Origin: Ettlia oleoabundans
Taxonomy: Eukaryota > Chlorophyta > Chlorophyceae > Chlamydomonadales
Direction of reading: 5' to 3'
Length of the DNA: 38,155 nucleotides
Assembly: GCA_019693395.1 (NCBI GenBank)
Contig: JAAMXP010003072.1
Span: 2,218-40,372 of the forward strand
Every line of letters starts with the position of its first letter. The stretch's first letter is position 1. Under the pieces are notes generated by a model. It saw nothing but the letters and a program-made list of their open reading frames with translations. It did no database searches and had not been told where the DNA came from. This document shows positions 29,731 through 38,155 of this stretch, piece after piece. The position numbers and the translations under genes are program-made.

Positions 29731-32700
29731 TCACTTCCGTTGCCTCTTCTTCTGGTGCTGCTGCGTCGCCTCAGCAGCCACCTCCAGCTCTTCCTCACCG
29801 CGGAACTTGGCAGCTGCATGAAAGAAATGGTAAGTGTGGAAAAGCCCTCAGCAGGGGGATACCAAGGAAGCAACAGCCTGGATGCATCCACGAGGTGGGC
29901 CGCCTGCAAACCGTGTGGCTTCCTGGAACGCAGGAACTACCACAGGCAAGAACGCCCTTGCTGCGATTAACTTTATTCAGACAACCCATCAGCAACGGGC
30001 CATAATAGCTAAGCAGCCAGTTGAACAGCGGGCAGTATGCAGCCATGTGGCAATGCCCACCAACTCACCTGTCTTGGCCCGGAGCTCATCTAGGCCGCCC
30101 TCCTCCTCAGCCCACTCCAGTACAAGTCGGCGGCCATACAGGTGCGCACCCTGTACAGCCTCCATTGCATTACGGGCCTCCTGCTTGGTGGCGAAATCCA
30201 CAAAGGCAAAGCCCCTGCGACACGGCACAGTTTGCAATAGGGCAAACGGTGCCGTTGAGCCATGGCTCTGTGCGAGGACAGTGAAAGGGTGTTGAGGCAC
30301 AAGTGCAGGGTGTGCAGTCATGAAAGGCGCAGCTGCACAAGCCGGGGTGCCTCCCTGGACGGCGCCCCAAGATGACCAGGTGCCGGTGTTGCACAACCCA
30401 TAACGCCCCTCTGCCAATTCCGAATTAGTTGAGCTACATGCTGCAATACACAAACTGGAGCCTGTCACCCGTGACATCAGCTCACCTGTGTGTGCCGTCA
30501 AACTTGCGTGGAAGGCGGCAGCTCTTGATGTGGCCAAAGGGCGTGAACAGCCCCATAATATCTTTGCGGGTGGCCTCAAAAGCCACGTTGCGCACCACCA
30601 TCTTGGAAGTGTCCAGCAGCTGCTGCTTTCGCTTGCCGCCACCTGCTGCGGCGCTCTCGCCACCCTGCTGCTGCTGCTGCTTTTTAGTGGACAGCTGCAG
30701 CACGAGCTTGTGCCCATCTAGGGTGCTGCCCTGCAGCGCTCGTAGCGCAGCCTTGGCTGCTGCCTCGCTGCTGCACTCCACAAAGCCAAAGCCTGCCGAC
30801 AGCATCTTGCCGTCCGGCCCCTTCTTCTTTGCAACCTTGACTGCCCGAACAACACCACCTGCGCAACAAGAGGGTTCAGGTTGGGAGAAGGCAACACCGG
30901 GAGGGCAGGGGCAGCAGTGGCATTGCCAGTGCAGGGGAACAACAGGGTTAAAAATTAGCAACAGTCGAGCCCAGGGCAACACAATGTGAAGAGCATCGCC
31001 GCGAGGACGACATACTCATCAACCAAACAAACCACGTGGCAACCCAGCCAAGTACTCGTGAACCTAAGGCATCAACCATGCCTTGCAGCCACACCTGCCG
31101 CCGACACTGCCGCATCAAAGTGCTTCTTCAGCGCTGCGTCTGCCGTAGCCCAGGCCAGGTTCTTCACGAAGATGGAGCTGCTTTCCACCTCCTCCGCCTC
31201 CGCCTCAGCCAGCCCTGTCAGCAGCTCCGGAGCCGCCTTTCCTCCAGCCGACTCCTTGGCCTTGCGGCCCGCCGCGCTGCCATCTGCTCCTGCCGCTGCC
31301 GCTGCACCCGCTGCTGCTGCTGAGGCCTTGCCAGCGCTTGGGGTGGCGACGGCACGCGTCGGCGGCGGAGTTGAGAATATGGCCTTAGGGGCCCATTCGA
31401 GGTACAGCGGTACATGCTGATACCGCTTGTATGCTAGAGCCTTGAAGGCCCGCCGCGCGTCCTGCACCAGGGGCCATGGGCAGATTGGCGCAGGCAGGAT
31501 GGGCGCAAGCAAGGGGAAGATGACACAGGCAGAGCCCTCCCCTAATGACACAATCAGCCACCCATTACTCGCAACCTGCTCAACCACAGAGCGGCACACC
31601 CACTAGCCAACCGAATAGCAGGGAATCAAGCTACGAACCGACGAAAGGACCAACCAGGCTGCAATCTACCAGCTGACCAACGACCAAGAGAGTCAGCCCA
31701 CCCACCTGAGACTCCAGATACTCCACTAGCGCTAGCGTGCGCGTGGGAGGTAGCACCAGCCGCCCCAGTGCTCCTGTGGGACAGGAAGCAATCCAGTGAT
31801 GTACAAGCAGGCCGCAGAAGCCGGACATCTCTTGAAAGCATGCCAACAGAGCCGGGCATCACCTCCTCTAACATAAACCACGCGGCTTGGAGTACACCAA
31901 TGACTGACTGCCAACTTTGTGGCATAGGGCTGGCAGCAAGCCAGCACCACAAACCCTAAGTGGCTTGCTCAACACCACAAGCCTGCCAGAGGAGCAGCGT
32001 ACATGTCAGCACCAGCCATGTGCATCAAAGAAGCGAGGCTAGAGGCTTTTCTCTGGCTCACCTATGGCCCCAAACAACGCCTCCAGCTCTTCCTGGCTGC
32101 TGCTGAACGGCAAGTTCTTCACCACAAGCACTCTGTCGCTGCGGGCCACGCCACGACTGGCTGCCGCACGGCCGCCAGCCGCAGCAGCAGCTTCGAGGGC
32201 AGCGACGTCGGCGCCTGTAGGCAGGAGCAGGAGAGAAGGCCAGGTCGGGTGGGGCAAGCTGGGAATGTGAAGAAGGAGACATTGGTAGATCGCGTAACAT
32301 CCTCTGCTGCATCATGGCAGATGGAAAACACGCCAAACTTGCTTACCTGTGTGACGAAGCAAACCAAATGGCACAAACCACCCCACTTATCCACCACCGT
32401 CATCAGCCCTTGTCACTATCAAAGCATCACCCAACACCCCCTGTCATCCGTCCGTCATGGTACCACCCGATCACCCACCGGCCTCCGCCAGCGCGCGTTT
32501 TGTCTCTGCAATGACTTGCGTCTCCCCCAGTGCCATGCGCACCGCCAGGTCACCGGCCTCTCGATCCAGCAGCTCAGCCTTGCTCACACCTTCAGGGACA
32601 GAAACAAAGAAGACAACGTCTCAACTTGCTGCTACTGCAACTGAGCTGACCAAGGCAGGGTCGGGGTTCTGGCAGGCACGTGAAGCCGGTCATCGCCTTT

Positions 32701-35700
32701 GGCAGGCATTGCAATGTGAGACAGGATAGGTGCTTAACAGCCACGTTTCAGCTTTCGCACCAAAGTGTGCCGCCACTGCTGCTGCCACGGTGTCAGCTCG
32801 CATGAACAGCGTGTTCCACGCAGCGCGGTTGCCCGCCCCCGCCTTGAGAGCTGCCTCTTTCTTCTCCTTGTAGCTGCTGGTGGCCCCTCGCTTCCCGTCG
32901 CCGCCGCCGCCGGCGCCATCCTCTGCCGCCGCACCGTCGTCGGTGGGTGGCGGCGGCGGCCGCTTGCCGGGCAGGATGTGGATGAGGCGACCCATGAAGA
33001 TGCTGGCGTCCAGCTCTGCATGCACAGCATGGCGTAGCGTAGCGCAGCAGGCGCAGCAGACATATCACAGCGACACTAAAGCTGAACTTTGCCAATGTAG
33101 TTTCCATGAACAGAACAGCTGCCAACGCTACCTAAGGGATTGCTGCTTGCAACAAGTCTTAGCTGCTCGCATTCAATGGCGTCCACGCCCATTCAAGCCA
33201 GACAAGCTGCGATGCCCCACAAGTGCCCACCTGCGTGTGCCCTGACTGCATCCTGGGGCTCGGAAAACTGCACCAGCGCAAAACCCTTGCTCTTCTGGCT
33301 GGCCCTGCAGATGAGCAGGCAAGCATGTATGGCAGCCGGAGACAGATGAGAGAGATGCATGCAGGTGGCGAATATGCAATGCAAGGCATAGAAGCCAGCA
33401 GGCGGCCAACAGACCGTCGTTGCCTGGTGAAATTGCGCCACCCACCCGATCAGCCATTCCATCAGCTCCCCCCTGGGCATTCATATTGTACAGCTTTCAC
33501 CAGCCTGCCCGAAAACAAATCCGCCTGTCCCCACCCAAAACGCACCCGCCAAACACCCAGGCACAACCCAGCAACCCACACCTCAACAGCCAGCCACCCA
33601 CTGGGAACCTGCCTGCCCGTTCCTCCACGCACCCACCCACCCACCCACCCACCCACCAAGGCACCCATAACAAAAGCCATGCATCTACCCACCTGTCCAG
33701 CACCAGGTGCACTTCCGCTACGTCACCGTATGCCTCAAACAGCTGCTGCAGATCAGCCTCAGTGGCTGCACCCAAGTGGATGCCAGGCAGCGCTTGGGTC
33801 AACAACTCGCAGACAACACAGTTGACAGCACAGTATACAGACAAATGTTGCGACCGCAAGCCGGACTGGCTGCACGAACAGAACTGGCCGTAGCAGCGGG
33901 CTTCCTGCTACCGCTTCCTGCTACCGCAACAGGAGGAAGCAGCAACCCATAGCCCATGAACAGCATTGGAAAAAACCGAGCCGTCCAGAACAGACTTGTG
34001 AAACCAAACCAGGAGACTCCAAAGCATCATGGGCACAACATTGAAGACCCACGATGCTCAAATACCGCCCCTTCCTGATGCTGGCCTGTGGTTTCGCGTC
34101 ACCCACCTGTGTAGGGCAGGTTGCGCACAAACAGGCGCCCCGTGTCTGCAATACTGGCTTCAACCTCAGCCTCCGTCACTGCAGGCCCCTGCACAGCGCC
34201 CCCATCCTGCTGCCGCTCCACCTCTGCGTCGGGTGCCTCCTGGTCTCCCTCACCCTCGCTGGCGTTGATGCCCTCCATGTCAGCACCGTCTGCCACATCA
34301 GCATCTGCATCTGCCATGTCAGCATCCTCATCCTCCTCCCCTTCGAACGCGGATCCCGCCTCGCCGCCATCACCCCTGCCCTTGCCGCCGCCGAAGATAG
34401 CGTCAAGCTCGTCATCGGCACCATCTCCCCCTCTCTGTCGTGCCCGCTGTTGCTGCTTTTTTGCTGCTGATGCTGCCTGCGGCTGTTGCTGCTTGGCCGC
34501 CGCCCCCGCTGCTGCTTTTAGGCCCTCCGCCTCTTCTTCCTCCTCACTGCCACTGCTGCCTTCCTCCTGTGCCTCCTCCTCTTCCAGATCCGAGCCAGGT
34601 CCCAAGCCGGTGCTGGCATCCCCTGCGGTGCCTGCTGCAGCGGCGCCGCCGACTGCAAACGCCTCGTCGTCATCGTCAAAGCTTGACCTCACCCTGCTGC
34701 GGAGGTAGTCCAAATCTGAAACCGCCGCATTCCGCACAACCTCGTCCACCTCCGGCTGCCCCCCCTCCTCACTCTCAGATATACTGCCGTCCTCTTCACT
34801 GCTGGGTGTGGTGGTAGCCCTAAGTCCAGCCCCAGCCTGAGCCGTAGCTGGCAGCTCCTCATATTCATCATCTGACCCTTCTCCCTCCCCAGCCTCCTCT
34901 GCCACAGTCAGCCCATTGCCTTGCTTCTGCTGTTGAGCTGCCGCTGCCGCTGCCGCTGCTGTGGTTGTTCCAGGTTGCTGCAGATCGTCGTTGCTCCAGA
35001 TGGCCTGCTTGCTGCGGGGCTGCATGACCTGCAGGAACTCCCGCAGCTTGGGATCCGCTGCAGGCAGGCGGGCAGGCAGATAGGGTGTGGCAGTTGGTCT
35101 GTGAGGCCTGTTTCACGTCAGCGCAGGCGAATGAGCCAGCCATTCGGGCAACAAGGCAGGCAGGCAAGGGGGCGGACCAGCAGGTAACACGCGGTTTACA
35201 GTCCAGAGTGCCTGAGACAGAGGCTCAGGCTGGGCTGTTCACCCACCTTCCTCGAGCAGCGCCTCCTGGCCTTTTTTCTTCTTCTTGCCCTCCTTCTGCC
35301 CTGCCGCCTGGCCCAGTGGGACGTCGTTGGCCCCAGTCTTCGGAGGAGCCGTCAATCGTTTGTTGGCGCTGGTGCCTGCCGTGTACTTGCTCCACGCGCG
35401 GGGCCCCTCGCTGCTGCCAAATTTGTAGGCGAACTGCAGGCGGTGTGGTGTGGGGTGGAGAGGGCGCTTAGAATGGCAATGTGAGTTGAAACCAGCGTGG
35501 AAACAACCCAGCTTTGATGAATAGCCATCGGCTTACAACCAAGCCAGTTGGTGGAAAATAACATGACTACATGAAAGGCAGCCAGTGCTCAAGGGCCCCA
35601 CCACACTGCCCAACCAGCAGCTGCCGCCCGTTTGCCCACCTCTACCACTAGGCGCATTGTATCCATGAATGACTTGTTAAAGTATTGCACAGCTGCCTTT

Positions 35701-36099
35701 GCCTCATCCGGAGAGCGGAAGCCCACAAAGCCAAAGCAGCGCGACTTGCCATCCCTGCGCACACACAGAACTATGGTCAGGCAACTTGCTGCGGTTGCGG
35801 GCGCCGGCGCCACCCTCTCGGCAGCGCTGGGAGCAAGACAGCAGACTGCTCGCGCCCTGAACGCTGCATTCCCACCTGGTGCGCATGATCTTGGCGTCGG
35901 TGACCTCGCCTTTGGCCCCAAAGTGCTCCCGCAGCCGGGCATCGTCGACATACTTAGGCAGGTTCTTGACGCAGATGCGTGATGTGGGAGGCAGCTGTTC
36001 TTGTTCCTCCTCCTGTTCCTCATGCTCAACCGGCGTTTCTGGCTCGCCTTCTGCCACATCCATAGCGGCGGCGGCGAACTCCCGCGGGGCAGCAGGCAT
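29731..36099 (-). CDS. Multiple-RRM pre-rRNA processing factor RBM19/MRD1
   Basis: This nucleolar protein binds pre-rRNA in the 90S/SSU processome and is needed for early cleavages leading to 18S rRNA. Fourteen exons keep phase: 35876-36099, 35640-35754, 35247-35433, 34107-35057, 33693-33765, 33231-33304, 32761-33015, 32479-32589, 32062-32214, 31706-31773, 31095-31461, 30486-30858, 30069-30214 and 29731-29813, giving 1059 residues. Five RRMs are seen: about 41-113 ([13 protein letters not shown]), 481-560 ([20 protein letters not shown]), 689-760 ([12 protein letters not shown]), 833-916 ([19 protein letters not shown]) and 945-1023 ([19 protein letters not shown]). The spacing and the linker [20 protein letters not shown] are typical of MRD1. 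A large acidic Glu/Asp/Ser/Ala-rich region with poly-Ala and Gln runs lies between RRM1 and RRM2 (about 176-480) and may be a phosphorylated nucleolar segment. The end is basic (HQKKRQRK), probably a nuclear or nucleolar signal. The divergent neighbour FCF1 works in the same complex. Confidence 0.95.
33631..33657. repeat. ACCC tetranucleotide microsatellite
   Basis: Nearly seven copies of ACCC (GGGT on the coding strand) in the intron between the fifth and sixth exons of RBM19, 36 bases past the donor. The G-rich strand is the transcribed RNA sense. Confidence 0.9.
33901..33926. repeat. 13-bp tandem duplication
   Basis: CTTCCTGCTACCG is present twice in direct succession within the intron between the fourth and fifth exons of RBM19. 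Confidence 0.9.
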
Positions 36100-36414
36100 A
36101 CGATCCTCTTATAGCTTTTATCACTGAGCTGGCTTTGCAGCACACCGGCATTTTTCGCCACCCAGACAATGCATGCATACACATGTACTGCCTGGCTCGT
36201 TCTTGGCGAGGTCCTTACGCGTTGCGTGTTTTCCGGCACATTGTTTGCTGCGTGAGAGTTCAATCGATTGTAACAGAAGCACAACCAGCCTGTTACAGCA
36301 ACCTGACGCAATTGCGCTTCTTCGTCGACGGCCTGGAGTTTTCTTTTCAAACACTACAGCACCCACGACTAATCTGAAGGGCTAGGAGCCGCTTCAGAGA
36401 CAGAGCGGTTCACC
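36100..36414. promoter_or_regulatory. Bidirectional promoter region, RBM19/MRD1 and FCF1/UTP24
   Basis: About 315 bases separate the RBM19 start codon (minus) from the first coding base of FCF1 (plus). The stretch must contain both promoters and both 5' leaders, including the first exon of FCF1 up to the donor at 36416. No TATA box or telo-box could be assigned. Sharing this region would co-express two small-subunit processome factors. Confidence 0.6.
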
Positions 36415-38060
36415 AGTGAGTATCTCGCTGCCGCGCATGCAGGCTGCAGTGAAACAATGCTACGGCGTGAGACTGTGTGACATCACCCCATGCTGGGTTG
36501 CCAACGGGGCATGCTTTCTGGCCGAGACCGGCCGCCTGCCAGCGTGTCGCCGCCGCCACTACCTCTTGCTAGCCCACCCCAAGTTGCCTTGCTACTGCAG
36601 TGGGGAAAGCAAAGCGCACTCGCAAGTTTGCGGAGGTGAAGCGGATGCTGAACCCCAAAGATCTCAAGCCGTGAGTCAGGATCGGTGCACGCAGCAGAGA
36701 AGCCGATGCTTGCCACAAAAGCAGCCTTTATATGCTGACCGGTGCTTACCAAGCTCTTGGGCTATGTGCGGAGGAAAGCTTGATAACATCCACCTATTTT
36801 AGCTGCAGGCCAAAACCTAAGAAGAAGGACGAGGACGAAGTGCGGCACGTGTGAGTGCTGCGACTGCTGCTGCCAACAGTTTCAGCGAGGTGCCTTTGCA
36901 CTCATCGAACCTTTCAAGAGCGGTATAGCGCACCAAACAAGCAACACCCATCACCTGACTCTGACCCTTCTTTCAACCCTTGTCTGGCCGCTTCATCGCT
37001 GCCTTCTCATCCCCCAGTTGGCCTATATCATAATCCTCGTTCTGAAACACCTCGCTCCCGTGCCCTCGGCTGCTGCCATTTTGCGTCTCCCCCCTGCAGC
37101 GACAAAACCCCAGCGGCCCTCTTTTTCCGCTACAACACGCAACTAGGTCCGCCCTACCAGGTCATCATCGATACAAACTTCATCAATTTCTCCATCCGCA
37201 ACAAAATCGACCTGGTCAAGGTACTTTGCCTTCCCTTACAACCTGCATGGGCTTAAATGCCTAACTGCCTTCCTTGATTGCTGAAGACTGCTTGTCAGCC
37301 TGTGATCCTGGTTTTCTACCTTGTCCTGGTGCTTCAGCCCTTACCTCCTCAAGGAGAAGTTGGAAGCATAGCGGATGCTGCTTGCTCTGTCATTGTGCCG
37401 AAGCGTGTTATGCCTGCGGTTCCCTCAGCAAGCCCTGCTGCTTGAACGGAGTCTGTCCTTCACAGCATGATAGAGGCTGCCCTCACACAAACATCCCACT
37501 CTTCCCTGCCTTTTCACTCCCAACTGACAGGGCATGATGGACTGCCTGTTTGCCGAGTGCACCCCTTGCATTACCGATTGCGTGATGGCGGAGCTGGAGA
37601 AGCTAGGACAGAAGTACAGGGTGGCGCTTAAGATTGCTAAGGTGAGATCAGTGACTGAGGTTCAAGTGCACGCAAGGTGCCCAGTAGCAACAGTGTGTGT
37701 GAAGGGGTGGAACATAGCTGCGAAGAGGGCTGTGGTTGCAAATATTATAAAGGTGCAGAGGTGGGTCTGTGTTTGGGATTGACCCAAGGTCAGAGGTAAG
37801 ACAAGGGATTTAAGTGGTTTGGCTGTGCGGCTAGGGAGCAGAGGTATGATGCGTGCATTTACGTGCCCTCACGGCCCCCTGCTACAGGACCCCCGTGTAG
37901 AGCGGCTGCCCTGCACCCACAAGGGCACGTACGCTGATGACTGCATCTGTGAGCGAGTGAAGCAGCACCGCTGCTATATAGTGGCAACCTGCGATCGCGA
38001 CTTGCGCCGCCGCATTCGCAAGATCCCCGGTGTACCCATCATGTTCATACAGAGCCATAG
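36415..38060 (+). CDS. FCF1: rRNA-processing PIN nuclease FCF1/UTP24 (3' end beyond window)
   Basis: FCF1/UTP24 is the PIN-domain endonuclease of the SSU processome that cuts pre-rRNA at the 5' end of 18S rRNA and in ITS1. Exons: base 36415 (the A of the start codon, end of a longer leader exon), 36601-36670, 36809-36850, 37100-37220, 37531-37641 and 37888-38060, ending in phase 2 at a GTGGGT donor. The protein starts [17 protein letters not shown] like human FCF1, has a Lys/Pro-rich linker about ten residues shorter, then [12 protein letters not shown] and [11 protein letters not shown] with the first PIN acid Asp62. [31 protein letters not shown] and [20 protein letters not shown] follow with the other acids. 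The last 20 or so residues must be encoded after 38155, since no suitable exon is seen after 38061. The start codon appears split by an intron: donor CCA|GTGAGT at 36415/36416 and acceptor CTGCAG|TGGGG at 36600/36601. Confidence 0.93.
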
Positions 38061-38155
38061 GTGGGTGTCAGTCAGCCTGTGGTGGAACTGACGGCCTCGG
38101 GGCAATAGGCAGGCCAGGAGCTGGGGCAATACCAGAGGTTGGACATGTCTCCGGG

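Noticed and set aside
29401..29970. Plus-strand open frames after the RNase kappa-like gene
   Set aside because: They overlap the last exon and 3' region of RBM19 in antisense and have no recognisable content.
31951..31959. AAACCCTAA, like a plant telo-box or telomere repeat
   Set aside because: It is a single copy inside an RBM19 intron, not in a promoter and not tandem.
33631..33657. Short regular repeats considered as a CRISPR-like array
   Set aside because: A simple tetranucleotide microsatellite without spacers, inside a nuclear intron.
34121..34708. Ser/Pro-rich open frame on the plus strand
   Set aside because: It mirrors the acidic exon of RBM19; Glu/Asp/Ala codons read backwards give Ser/Ala/Pro-rich frames.

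Overview
This window is nuclear DNA from an intron-rich green plant, most likely a chlorophyte alga (trebouxiophyte- or Chlorella-like). The evidence is short GT..AG introns in almost every gene, plastid transit-like N-termini, homologues of plant-type F-box/JmjC and HAD-like proteins, a roadblock dynein light chain, and occasional TGTAA motifs downstream of stops (the usual green-algal polyadenylation signal). I cannot name the species. There is no bacterial operon structure, mobile element, CRISPR array or recognisable RNA gene. Gene models were built by hand, by joining exons whose splice phases agree and whose joined protein fits a known family; no alignment program was run.

Layout. (1) 41-192 +, last exon of a DNA cytosine-5 methyltransferase. 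(2) 1185-3365 +, a two-exon low-complexity protein of unknown function. (3) 4064-7405 -, an F-box + JmjC oxygenase in eight exons. (4) 8088-8718 +, a weakly supported tail-anchored protein with an apparent frameshift. (5) 9074-11965 -, a HAD-like plastid protein that lacks the catalytic acids. (6) 12434-12901 +, an ATX1-type copper chaperone. (7) 13334-16473 -, a KH-domain RNA-binding protein in ten exons, one intron being GC-AG. (8) 17175-18794 +, tRNA-His guanylyltransferase. (9) 19120-19599 -, roadblock/LC7 dynein light chain. (10) 20164 to about 22275 -, an unrecognised multi-pass membrane protein. (11) 22680-28406 -, amidophosphoribosyltransferase of the E. coli/yeast type carrying a plastid-type presequence. 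(12) 28801-29485 +, an RNase kappa-like small membrane protein. (13) 29731-36099 -, RBM19/MRD1 with five RRMs. (14) 36415 to beyond 38060 +, FCF1/UTP24, cut by the window end.

Most genes are housekeeping and lie in alternating orientation, giving five head-to-head pairs. The pair that makes most functional sense is RBM19/MRD1 and FCF1/UTP24. Both act in the small-subunit processome that cuts pre-rRNA for the 40S subunit, and their coding starts are only about 315 bp apart. THG1 and the KH protein are also both RNA-related and divergent. The other neighbours show no obvious pathway link.

The most unusual points are a start codon of FCF1 split by an intron (A|TG), a non-plant-type PurF with a plastid-type leader, a HAD protein without its nucleophile, two 53-nt introns in the membrane-protein gene, and a splice-donor preference for G at +3. 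I did not find a convincing novel multi-gene system.
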